NCBI GenBank assembly: GCA_035362835.1
Contig: DAOSDY010000002.1
Coordinates: 62,001-126,000, forward strand
DNA: 64,000 nt
Origin: Melioribacteraceae bacterium
GTDB lineage: Bacteria; Bacteroidota; Ignavibacteria; Ignavibacteriales; Melioribacteraceae
Direction of reading: 5' to 3'
Part shown: positions 33,410 to 42,296 of the stretch, piece after piece
Layout: each line of letters opens with the position of its first letter
Position numbering within the stretch: the stretch's first letter is position 1
The notes under the pieces: model-generated
Told to the model about the DNA's origin: nothing
Databases searched by the model: none
Seen by the model: only the letters and a program-made list of their open reading frames with translations
Program-made: the position numbers and the translations under genes

Positions 33410-35002
33410 ATGCCTGGTAAATCAGCCGGAAGAAACTATATCTACCTTCTGGTTCTGGTCCTGTTAAATGTGATGATCTACATCCCTGTAATCCTGAAAA
33501 TTCCCGGTTATATAATGGATGATTATCATCTCTTTACAGTAATTAGCAGTAATCAGTACAATCCATTTGATATCACAAAATACTCGCAGTTTTTTCTCTC
33601 ACTCCGGCCGGTTACATATCTTAGTCTGTGGCTCGACTTTAATTTATTCGGTGATAACTCTATTGCAATTAAACTATCGGGATTAATATTGCACACTTTT
33701 CTCGTAATCTCGATCTATTTCCTTTTCAATTTGCTGACGCAATTCTTGAAAATCAATATCTCAAAAACGACAATTACAGTCTTGTGTATTATATTTTCCA
33801 TCCACCTGGATAGTCTTACCTGGATCTATTGGATCAGCAACCGGACTGAGTCCCTGATGCTGCTTTTCTATGTCTGGTCCGCAATCTGTTTTTTACTCTA
33901 TTTCAAAAATGAAAAAAAGTATCTCCTGTTCTTTTCTTTCCTCTTTTACATCCTATCGATTTTATCGAAACAGAGTTCACTCCATCTCCCTTTTCTCCTT
34001 CTAATTGGTTCAATATATCAAATGAGGCAAAAGGGAAATTCGGAATTCAAACTTTACCTATTCTATGTTTTCTTAATATTTATCTTAATTCTATTCTCAT
34101 CACTTAACTATTTTATATATAGCGATTATCAGAACCTACTGGGTAATCTCTGGAAAAAACCATTTTCTTTCTTCGGAATTCTTCTTCATCTGATTTTCCC
34201 TCTCTTCTCAGGCAATATTTATAACTATTTCCTTTTAAATAAAGAGATTGCTGCTTTTATCTTTATCCCGGCGTCAATTCTATTATTTGTTTTTGTTGTG
34301 ATAAGAAAAAATCTCCGGAAGAAATTTATTCTTCTGTTAATAATAACAGTCATAATTATATACCCGAGAATTTTCGCGACAGGCGGCAGTAGATTAAACG
34401 GTATTCTTCTCTTATGGCTCCTTGTTCTACTTATGTACCTGTTTTCGAAAATGAAATCAGTACGGATGATTTGTTTAGTGACCGGTTTACTGATTCTGTC
34501 TTATTCAATTTCTTTCTTGATCAGGACACAAAGTTTAGAAACGATATTTGTGCATGAAAAGAAAAATTTCGGTGAACTTGTTGACTTAATTCAATCATGT
34601 AGTGGACAAAATTTTATTTTATGTTCCGATTCGAATGATATAATTCCGTATAAGTATTATTATTATATTCACAGTTCAGTTGGTCTTGTAAATAGTATAA
34701 TCACTTCACCTGTATTTTACGAATTAGTACTTGTAAATCATGATCTCTCCCTATTTAATAAAAAAATAATTGACTGCAGAAAAAAAGGGGATTACTATGA
34801 AATTACTTCCTACGATCCTCTGATCTATCTTCTCATTAATCCTTATAATCCAGACTTCGTACGTTACCGCATAATTGAAAAAGAATCGAGCAGGTCTGGA
34901 CGTGGATTCAGCCGGATTCTTCTCGATATTCCCCAAATAATTGAAAAAGATACGGATCAGGTTCTCTATTTCGATGGCCTGAAATGGAAGGAATTGAAAT
35001 GA
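33410..35002 (+). CDS. GT-C-like polytopic membrane protein
   Basis: A 530-residue protein with about 11 membrane helices and a soluble C-terminal part (from about 385). After the first helix a periplasmic loop begins GYIMDDYHLF (Asp-Asp at about 38-39). This is the position and form of the acidic pair in lipid-sugar-dependent GT-C glycosyltransferases (PMT, GT39, GT83 types). It may therefore add a sugar to a lipid-linked glycan or protein from a polyprenyl phosphate donor; the exact family is not recognised. It is the first gene of an overlapping five-gene operon: the next start lies in its stop codon. Confidence 0.7.
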   Translation: MPGKSAGRNYIYLLVLVLLNVMIYIPVILKIPGYIMDDYHLFTVISSNQYNPFDITKYSQFFLSLRPVTYLSLWLDFNLFGDNSIAIKLSGLILHTFLVISIYFLFNLLTQFLKINISKTTITVLCIIFSIHLDSLTWIYWISNRTESLMLLFYVWSAICFLLYFKNEKKYLLFFSFLFYILSILSKQSSLHLPFLLLIGSIYQMRQKGNSEFKLYLFYVFLIFILILFSSLNYFIYSDYQNLLGNLWKKPFSFFGILLHLIFPLFSGNIYNYFLLNKEIAAFIFIPASILLFVFVVIRKNLRKKFILLLIITVIIIYPRIFATGGSRLNGILLLWLLVLLMYLFSKMKSVRMICLVTGLLILSYSISFLIRTQSLETIFVHEKKNFGELVDLIQSCSGQNFILCSDSNDIIPYKYYYYIHSSVGLVNSIITSPVFYELVLVNHDLSLFNKKIIDCRKKGDYYEITSYDPLIYLLINPYNPDFVRYRIIEKESSRSGRGFSRILLDIPQIIEKDTDQVLYFDGLKWKELK

Positions 35003-35985
35003 TCACTGTATTAATGCCCGCGTTCAATAACGGACGTTTTATAGTTCAAGCGGTTCGAAGCATTCTGAATCAGTCATTCACCAATTATGAGTTGATGATT
35101 ATAGACGATGGTTCAGAAGATGATACAGAATCTTTGATTAATTATATCAATGATCCGCGAATCAAATACATAAGAAAGGAACATACCGGTCTTATGGATA
35201 GCATCAATTACGGGTTTGAAAAATCTTCTAATGAAATTATAACCCGTATGGACGCAGACGATCTGGCTCATCCTCTCAGGCTGCAAAAGCAGATGGATTT
35301 TTTTAAAAGTCATCCTGATATCGATCTCCTCTCGTCCTGGTATGCTGTTTTTAAAAACGATAGAATCCGTTATGTCGTAAACAGAAGTATTTATGATGAG
35401 GAGATAAAAAAATATCTGGCCCTCTATTCGGATATTTGTCATCCATCAATAATGTTCCGAAAATCGAAATTTCTGAAACTCGGCGGATTCAAAGTTGATG
35501 CCCGTTATGATATTGTCGGCGATTATTTTATCTGGCTTAAATATAAATCTCATCTAAAATTCTATAACCTTCCTCAAGTTCTTTATTTCTACCGGGAAAG
35601 GGAAGATTCAGGCAGCAACTTGAATAAATTACAGAACTATAAAATGATCTATGAAATTCAATCTTCTTACTACGGAGAAGATCTGTCAGATCAGTTTGGT
35701 CTAACCGATAAACAGGCACTCATTGTCAGGGGCTGGCGGGAGTTCCTTTATGGAGATCCCCAAAAATCACTGAATTACTGGAAGCGCTCCGATTCAGATT
35801 TGCTCATTTCACCTTCCGTTTTCCCGGCAGCTATTCTGTCTAGACTTCCGGATTTTTTTGTTAATAAAATTAAGGGGAGAAGGATTCCAGAACGGCTGAA
35901 ATATTTTACTAAATGTATTCTTCCTGAGTACAGACGGGTAAACCGGGATTTTCAATCAATATTAAAGGCGGTATCGGATGTTTGA
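34999..35985 (+). CDS. glycosyltransferase family 2
   Basis: A 328-residue GT-A fold enzyme using a nucleotide sugar on the cytoplasmic side. Motifs: ITVLMPAFNNGRFIVQAVRSILNQSF at the start (GT2 nucleotide-binding strand), IIDDGSEDDT, and RMDADDLAHPLR with the metal-binding DxD. The GG-F/Y substrate region KLGGFKVDARYDIVGDYFIWLKY follows. I start it at ATG 34999, which overlaps the previous stop as ATGA and has AAGGAA upstream; an in-frame ATG at 34984 is also possible. The next gene overlaps by eight bases. Confidence 0.88.
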   Translation: MITVLMPAFNNGRFIVQAVRSILNQSFTNYELMIIDDGSEDDTESLINYINDPRIKYIRKEHTGLMDSINYGFEKSSNEIITRMDADDLAHPLRLQKQMDFFKSHPDIDLLSSWYAVFKNDRIRYVVNRSIYDEEIKKYLALYSDICHPSIMFRKSKFLKLGGFKVDARYDIVGDYFIWLKYKSHLKFYNLPQVLYFYREREDSGSNLNKLQNYKMIYEIQSSYYGEDLSDQFGLTDKQALIVRGWREFLYGDPQKSLNYWKRSDSDLLISPSVFPAAILSRLPDFFVNKIKGRRIPERLKYFTKCILPEYRRVNRDFQSILKAVSDV

Positions 35986-36670
35986 AATTGCTCTTACTTC
36001 AATTGAATCGATTCCTGTCAACGAAAATTCTAAACAGGCATTTCTCTATGCAGACTTTAATGTAATAAATAAAATCTACACTGATGGTATTTCCGGGAAT
36101 AATCACGGACTCCTTTTTTATCCCGACTCAACTGCTGTATTTATAGCAGTAAATCTTTTATACGGAGGAGGGAAGAAAAGAATTGTAAGCACCGACCTAC
36201 TCAATAAATTATTAATTGAGTCGGCAGAGAAGAAATGCAGGATATTCTTTTTCGGGAATTCTTCAGAAGTGCTAATGAAAATGACTCCGCGGCTCACACA
36301 GAAATATCCATCGATAAATATCTGCGGTGTTTCAAATGGATATTCATTTGATGATGATACGCTTATTAACCTTATAAACTCTTCAGGGACTGAAATTCTG
36401 TTTGTCGGGTTGGGAGCGGGGAAGCAGGAGAAATGGATTGTTGATAATTATTCACGGTTAAACTGCCGGCTTATCGTATCGTGCGGCGGCTGGTTCCGGT
36501 ATCTTGCCGGTACAAAAAAACGCGCCCCTCAGTTTCTGAGCAATATTTATCTCGAATGGCTCTTCAGACTGTTATCTGAATTCCGATCGATCTGGAAAAG
36601 ATACCTTTTCGGTCTTCCTCTTTTTTACTATAGGATAATTAAAGGAAAAATTAAACTGGTACTGAAATGA
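35978..36670 (+). CDS. WecG/TagA/CpsF family glycosyltransferase (GT26)
   Basis: A 230-residue enzyme of the family that adds the second sugar (ManNAc or ManNAcA type) to an undecaprenyl-linked GlcNAc in ECA, teichoic acid and capsule assembly. Motifs: ADFNVINKIYTDG in the start, the loop FVGLGAGKQEKWI (about 138-150), and GGWFRYLAGTKKRAPQFL plus LEWLFRLLSE near the end, which form the conserved C-terminal block that touches the membrane. Its presence implies an undecaprenyl-linked surface glycan. It overlaps both neighbours (eight and four bases). Confidence 0.9.
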   Translation: MFEIALTSIESIPVNENSKQAFLYADFNVINKIYTDGISGNNHGLLFYPDSTAVFIAVNLLYGGGKKRIVSTDLLNKLLIESAEKKCRIFFFGNSSEVLMKMTPRLTQKYPSINICGVSNGYSFDDDTLINLINSSGTEILFVGLGAGKQEKWIVDNYSRLNCRLIVSCGGWFRYLAGTKKRAPQFLSNIYLEWLFRLLSEFRSIWKRYLFGLPLFYYRIIKGKIKLVLK

Positions 36671-37545
36671 AGTATAAGCCCATTACGGTGCTAATGGTGG
36701 TCAAGAACGGTCTTCCGTTCCTTGCTGATGCTGTAAATTCAATTCTCGCACAGTCCTATACAGATTTTTACCTTCTGATCGTTGATGATCATTCCACCGA
36801 TGCTTCCGTTGAATACCTTAAATCGATTAGTGACGGGAGACTATATGTAATGAAGAATCGTGGTAATGGAATTTCCCAAGCGCTTAATACTGGATTGAAT
36901 TCCGCCGAATCAAAATATTGTGCAATTATGGATGCGGATGATATTTCTCATCCCCTGCGAATTGAGAAACAATTCAGCTTCCTTGAGGAAAATCCCGACT
37001 ATGTTTTAACCGGGACATCATTGCGTTATATCGGTTCGGATATATCCAGCCGCAGTTGGGACGTTGATCTACCGTCAGAACATTACCTATTGGCAAATGC
37101 GCTTGCAAAAGGATTCTATGTTATTTCTCATCCTACGATAATGGTGAGGACTTCAGCAATGAAAGTGATTAATGGTTACAATAATGATTTGAAATATAAT
37201 ATCGACCTGGATCTTTATTTAAGGCTGATTGAGCACGGACGTTTCACAAATCTAGATGGTATCAGAACATCAGTCCGGCTCCACGAAAACAGTTTTACTC
37301 ATTTAAACCTTCAACCGATTGTTAAACAGAATTATCTCTATTCAAGAAAAAAAGAACAGAATTATAACAACGCCGATAAATTAATCATTACACTCAAATA
37401 CTATTCGGCATTTAATTATCGAAAGGGTCTTCTAAAATTCCTGAGTGGACATTGGATTACATGGTCATGGAACCTGTTTCTTGCCGCATTATTCGATATG
37501 CCGAGAGCATTCTTTCATCTGAAAAATAAATATCATATAAAATGA
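36667..37545 (+). CDS. glycosyltransferase family 2
   Basis: A 292-residue GT-A fold enzyme and a second GT2 member of the operon. Motifs: ITVLMVVKNGLPFLADAVNSILAQSY, LIVDDHSTDASVEYL, AIMDADDISHPLRIEKQ with the DxD, and ISHPTIMVR plus YNIDLDLYLRL for the acceptor side. It is shorter and clearly diverged from the GT2 gene at 34999, so it probably uses a different sugar or acceptor. It is coupled by ATGA overlaps to the WecG-like gene before it and to the PorU-like gene after it. Confidence 0.88.
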   Translation: MKYKPITVLMVVKNGLPFLADAVNSILAQSYTDFYLLIVDDHSTDASVEYLKSISDGRLYVMKNRGNGISQALNTGLNSAESKYCAIMDADDISHPLRIEKQFSFLEENPDYVLTGTSLRYIGSDISSRSWDVDLPSEHYLLANALAKGFYVISHPTIMVRTSAMKVINGYNNDLKYNIDLDLYLRLIEHGRFTNLDGIRTSVRLHENSFTHLNLQPIVKQNYLYSRKKEQNYNNADKLIITLKYYSAFNYRKGLLKFLSGHWITWSWNLFLAALFDMPRAFFHLKNKYHIK

Positions 37546-40500
37546 ACAGAATAGTTTTATTGGGTAATCTGGTTTTACTCCTTTTTATTAATAGTGCTGA
37601 TCTATTATCCCAGCATCGGGACACGGAATTGAATAACTGGTTCGAATCCGGTAAACCTCATTTAAAGATCGGTGTGGCTGCGGATGGGATTTACAGGGTT
37701 AGCTATGAAGACCTTCTGCAATACGGATTTAATATAACCGCTACCGATCCTCATAATCTCATTCTTTTTAAATCCGGATTTAAAATCCCAATATTCGTAA
37801 GCGGAAAAGAAGACGGCCGGTTCGATCCGGAAGACTTTATCGAATTTGTCGGCCTGCGGAATATGGGCGGCAGTCACCACAAAATTAATGATTCACAAAA
37901 ACCGTATAATGAATATCTGGGAAGATATACCGATACAACCGTTTACTGGCTTTCATGGCGTGAGAATGATAATTCGGTGATTGAAAATGCAACGCTTAAT
38001 AATTCCACTGCCGATACTGTATTAACATCATATTATGAAACACTCCACTATGAAAGAAATGTTGCGCTTGATTTTTCTTCGCCGGACCTTGTTACAAAAG
38101 ATTTTCCTTTCTGGACAGGGAACAAGACCTGGATTGAAAGCCTATTAAATCCCGGAACGAAAAACTATAACTTCGCAGTCAAGAACCTTGTCCCGGGAAA
38201 GAACGCTTTCGTCTCCTGCAAACTCTTTGATTATGCATCCGACTTCCAAAGTAATTCTCATCTTCTGGCAATTGGATTGAACAGTAGCTCTCTCCTTGAT
38301 TCAACAAGTCTGGACCGTTATGAACAGGCAGTTCTGAATGCTGAAATCGGCCCGGCGTTTATTCAGGAAGGTAATAATACAGTGAAGATTAGATCCTTTC
38401 CTACTTCTGCATCATTAAATGTTTGTGCAATCGATTGGGTCGAGCTGAAATATCCAAAGCTGCTTTCAATTGATGATGGCCTTCTCAAATTCTCATTCCT
38501 CTCGCCCTTAAATAATAAACTGTGTGAAATCAGGATTTCAGGAATAATATCGGAAATCAACTCGATCTGGAAATACGGAACTAAAATCCGCAGGTACTTA
38601 CCTCCCGTGAATGGAAATATGATTTCTATTATCGATACTGTTTCAAATACTGACCTCTTTTTTATTTCCGGCGAAGACCGCATTAAGAAACCAAAATATT
38701 ACTATTCACGAAATCAATTATCACTCATGTCCGACACCGCATCTACGGAATACCTGATAATCACTCATAAGAAGTTCTTAAATAAAGCGCGGGAGTATGG
38801 GGATTTTATTTCTTCCAGTTATAGTTTGAGATCCCGGACCGTTGATATTGAGGATATCTATGATGAATTCTCTTATGGCCTGTTTAATCCGGAATCGGTC
38901 AGGGATTTCCTGAAATTCCTCTCGGACTTCCGGCATAATCCGAAATTGAAATATCTGCTGCTGATCGGCGGTGCTACTTATGATTATCACGGAAATAAAG
39001 CCGCTTATCAGGGGGCGCCTCGGTTTTATAATTACGTTCCCTCATTCGGCTCTCCGGTAAGCGATACATGGTTTGTCATTTTCGATTCCTCCAATACAGT
39101 AATTCCCGATATCAGTATCGGAAGGCTTCCTGTAACTACGAATGAGGAGCTTGACTGGTATTACCAGAAACATAAAGAATATTTAGATCAGCCGTTTGAT
39201 GCATGGAATAAAAGAGTAATATTTTTCTCGGGGGGAACCGGAAATGTCCAATCGCAAATTGATGCCTTGAAAAATATTAACGATTTTATAATCAAAAACT
39301 ATGTTACTCCCAAACCATTTGCGGGTATATTCACACACTTCTATAAAACGATTAATCCAGTAAATAATTTCGGCCCTTACACGCCTGAAAAGATTTCCAA
39401 TGTTATCGACAGCGGCGGGGTCTTTATATCCTACCTGGGACACAGCGGTACTCAAACCTGGGATAACTCAATTACGGATCCGATGCAGCTTCAGAATAAA
39501 GTTGACCGGTATCCGCTAATTACCGATTTCGGCTGCTCAACCTCAAGGTTCGCGGAACCGGATGTTATTTCATTTTCTCAGACATTTGTAAATAGGGGCC
39601 AGGCAATTGCCTATATTGCAAATTCCTCGCTTGGATTTACATCAACGTCATACACGTTTCCCCAAATATTTTATAAGAAGCTATTAGCTGATTCGGTTCA
39701 TACTATTGGTGATGCACACCGTATAGCTAAAATGGAATTAGTTGCGAAATATGGTTCATCGGGAGTATATCAATTGTTTGCGTTAACCAATACGTTGATT
39801 GGCGATCCGGTAATCAGTCTGAAATTTCCATCTAAACCTAACCTGAAAATTTCTCAATCTGATATTAGAATATTGGATAATAACTTTTCGGACAGTCAGG
39901 ACAGTCTAAGGATAAAAATCAGTATTAGTAATTATGGTTTATCGAATGATGCTTCATATAAAATCCTGATTCAGGATCACTATAATAGCTCTTTAAATTA
40001 TTCTAAAGATTTCAGGAGGATTATTCCCGACTACGAGGATTCCATCTTTTTCAAAATTCCTGTAAAGGATATGAATGGAGAGCACCGTATATCAGTTAGT
40101 CTGGATACGGAAGGGGCGGTTAATGAAATCTATGAGAATGATAACATTGCCTATTTCGATTTCATTTTACCAAGCGGTTCTGTTAAATACCTGATCTCTT
40201 CAAACGCTGAGAATTATGTTAAGAATCCTTTAAGAATTTTATCGCCGACAGCGTCGAATACAACTTCTTCGTATGTTCTGCAAGTTGCAGACAATCGGAA
40301 ATTTATTAATCCTGTTGATTACAGTATAATGCTCGATACAATAAAAACTGATTTCTTTCTGGATAACATTTTCAGGAATAAAAGACTATGGCTACGCGCC
40401 AAATCATATACGGACGATTCAAGCAGCACTGCTATAACTTTTAAATTATCGGACAAAAACAGTTTCTCACTATTTGATTCACTGAGTTTTTTGAATCAAT

Positions 40501-42275
40501 ACGTAAAGAATATGACTGTCGGTGATGCTCTCACACTCGATTCGAACTACGTCCGGTTCAGGCTCCTTTCTGCCGGATTGAATGACGGGAATACGGCACT
40601 GATTCTAAAGGACGGACAAAATTTTATCCCCGAAAATACATTGCGAGGTCATCACGTAGCGGTGTTTAAAGGCAGCAGTTTTAAGTACGCTGATTACAAA
40701 CGTTTTGATCTCTATGGCGGTGGTGCTGCGGTTACAAACGAGTATATTAAATTCCTCGATACACTCTCCTCGGATTGTATTGTTGCTTTTACGGTGTCCG
40801 ACGAAGGGACAGTCAGTTCTGCTGCACTGAGAAACAAAATCAAAGAATACGGCAGTAAATATATCGATAACGTTTCGTTCAGAAGCTCATGGGTAATGCT
40901 GGGGCGTAAAGGTGCAGCAACCGGGACTGTCCCGGAGAAATATTCGAAACAATATCAGGGAAGAGTTGAGGCGGACACTGTTATCCTTTCCGATTACCGT
41001 TCGGGTGAATTGTTAACCAATATAATTGGCCCCGCAGCTAAATGGGAAAAATTGAATCTTGGTTTGAGCGGTACTACAAATCTTTTAAATCTGGCTGTAC
41101 TTGGAAACGGCTTAACGAATTACGATACCTTGTTTACCACGGCCGATCGGAAGACTACTTACGACTTATCTTCTATTGATCATGTGAAATATCCGTATCT
41201 TAAAGTGATTCTTAAATTGTCATCAGAGAACATTAATGATATAGTAAAAATTGATTCGCTGATAATTGATTACCGTAAACCACCCGAGCTTGTTATAAGT
41301 AATTACACCTCTTATGTTTCAAGTGATACTCTCACACAGGGAGAAACTGTTTCATTAAACTATACTATTTACAATGTGGGGGAGACAACCGCGCAAAAGG
41401 TGAAAGTCGTTCTGCAGCTCTTTAAGTCGGACGGAGTTAAAATATCGGAAAATGTGATAACAGTTGATTCAATTATAACGGATAACAGAAGAAATTATTC
41501 TTTCAGTTACAATACCGGCAGTCTGAGCGGTTCATTTTATATTATCATTAATGCCGATCCTGACAGATCCTTGAATGAAATTTATACTGATAATAATTAT
41601 TTATCCGTTCCGTTTTTTGTGAGGGGGGATGAAAGTATTCCGGTTGTTCAGGTTAAATTTGACGATGCCGATATTTACGACGGGGACTACATCTCGTCTA
41701 GTCCTGATATCAGAATAAGTATAAACAATGGTTCTTTAATGCCACTGTCAGATACTTCTTCTGTTGAAATATATCTAAACAACCAGCGGATCTATTTTAA
41801 TAACAATGCAGATATAATCAATTACAGTTTTTCCAGTACGAATCCCAAAATGATAATTGATTATAAACCTTTCCTTGAGGATGGCGAATATTTATTTAAG
41901 GTGGTTGCAAGAAATCCGGTTAACAGTTCTATCGAAAGGACTACCGTTCAAAAGAAATTTTTAGTATTTAATGAATCCCGATTGCTGCATGTCTATAACT
42001 ATCCTAATCCGTTCAGCGATATGACCTATTTCACTTTCAAGCTCACCCGTATTCCTGATCAGCTGAAGATCAGGATTTACACTCTTACCGGCCGTTTAAT
42101 AAAAGAGATTTCGGCTGAATCTGCTCAGCTTAAATATGATCTAAACCTGATTGAGTGGGACGGCAGGGACCAGGACGGTTCATTAGTAGGTAATGGAGTT
42201 TATATTTACAAAATTGTTTTAAAAAGCGGTACAGAACAAATTACCGCAACGCAAAAGCTTTCTGTCGTAAGATAG
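37542..42275 (+). CDS. PorU-like C25 (gingipain-type) peptidase with T9SS sorting domain
   Basis: A 1577-residue exported protein. Signal peptide 1-23; an N-terminal PorU-type beta domain (PHLKIGVAADGIYRVSYEDLLQ and IPIFVSGKEDGRFDPEDFIEF); a C25 cysteine-peptidase domain with the catalytic His in YLGHSG (H634) and Cys in DFGCSTS (C665); then long beta-rich CARDB-like parts (NYTIYNVGETTAQKVKVVLQL); and a C-terminal sorting domain (about 1490-1577, YNYPNPFSDMTYF ... GNGVYIYKIVL). PorU is the sortase that cuts T9SS cargo and attaches it to A-LPS. This protein is longer than classical PorU (about 1150-1300 residues), so it is either the lineage form of PorU or a secreted C25 protease. It is the last gene of a glycosyltransferase operon. 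Confidence 0.85.
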   Translation: MNRIVLLGNLVLLLFINSADLLSQHRDTELNNWFESGKPHLKIGVAADGIYRVSYEDLLQYGFNITATDPHNLILFKSGFKIPIFVSGKEDGRFDPEDFIEFVGLRNMGGSHHKINDSQKPYNEYLGRYTDTTVYWLSWRENDNSVIENATLNNSTADTVLTSYYETLHYERNVALDFSSPDLVTKDFPFWTGNKTWIESLLNPGTKNYNFAVKNLVPGKNAFVSCKLFDYASDFQSNSHLLAIGLNSSSLLDSTSLDRYEQAVLNAEIGPAFIQEGNNTVKIRSFPTSASLNVCAIDWVELKYPKLLSIDDGLLKFSFLSPLNNKLCEIRISGIISEINSIWKYGTKIRRYLPPVNGNMISIIDTVSNTDLFFISGEDRIKKPKYYYSRNQLSLMSDTASTEYLIITHKKFLNKAREYGDFISSSYSLRSRTVDIEDIYDEFSYGLFNPESVRDFLKFLSDFRHNPKLKYLLLIGGATYDYHGNKAAYQGAPRFYNYVPSFGSPVSDTWFVIFDSSNTVIPDISIGRLPVTTNEELDWYYQKHKEYLDQPFDAWNKRVIFFSGGTGNVQSQIDALKNINDFIIKNYVTPKPFAGIFTHFYKTINPVNNFGPYTPEKISNVIDSGGVFISYLGHSGTQTWDNSITDPMQLQNKVDRYPLITDFGCSTSRFAEPDVISFSQTFVNRGQAIAYIANSSLGFTSTSYTFPQIFYKKLLADSVHTIGDAHRIAKMELVAKYGSSGVYQLFALTNTLIGDPVISLKFPSKPNLKISQSDIRILDNNFSDSQDSLRIKISISNYGLSNDASYKILIQDHYNSSLNYSKDFRRIIPDYEDSIFFKIPVKDMNGEHRISVSLDTEGAVNEIYENDNIAYFDFILPSGSVKYLISSNAENYVKNPLRILSPTASNTTSSYVLQVADNRKFINPVDYSIMLDTIKTDFFLDNIFRNKRLWLRAKSYTDDSSSTAITFKLSDKNSFSLFDSLSFLNQYVKNMTVGDALTLDSNYVRFRLLSAGLNDGNTALILKDGQNFIPENTLRGHHVAVFKGSSFKYADYKRFDLYGGGAAVTNEYIKFLDTLSSDCIVAFTVSDEGTVSSAALRNKIKEYGSKYIDNVSFRSSWVMLGRKGAATGTVPEKYSKQYQGRVEADTVILSDYRSGELLTNIIGPAAKWEKLNLGLSGTTNLLNLAVLGNGLTNYDTLFTTADRKTTYDLSSIDHVKYPYLKVILKLSSENINDIVKIDSLIIDYRKPPELVISNYTSYVSSDTLTQGETVSLNYTIYNVGETTAQKVKVVLQLFKSDGVKISENVITVDSIITDNRRNYSFSYNTGSLSGSFYIIINADPDRSLNEIYTDNNYLSVPFFVRGDESIPVVQVKFDDADIYDGDYISSSPDIRISINNGSLMPLSDTSSVEIYLNNQRIYFNNNADIINYSFSSTNPKMIIDYKPFLEDGEYLFKVVARNPVNSSIERTTVQKKFLVFNESRLLHVYNYPNPFSDMTYFTFKLTRIPDQLKIRIYTLTGRLIKEISAESAQLKYDLNLIEWDGRDQDGSLVGNGVYIYKIVLKSGTEQITATQKLSVVR

Positions 42276-42296
42276 TACGATTCATGAAGAGAAGCA

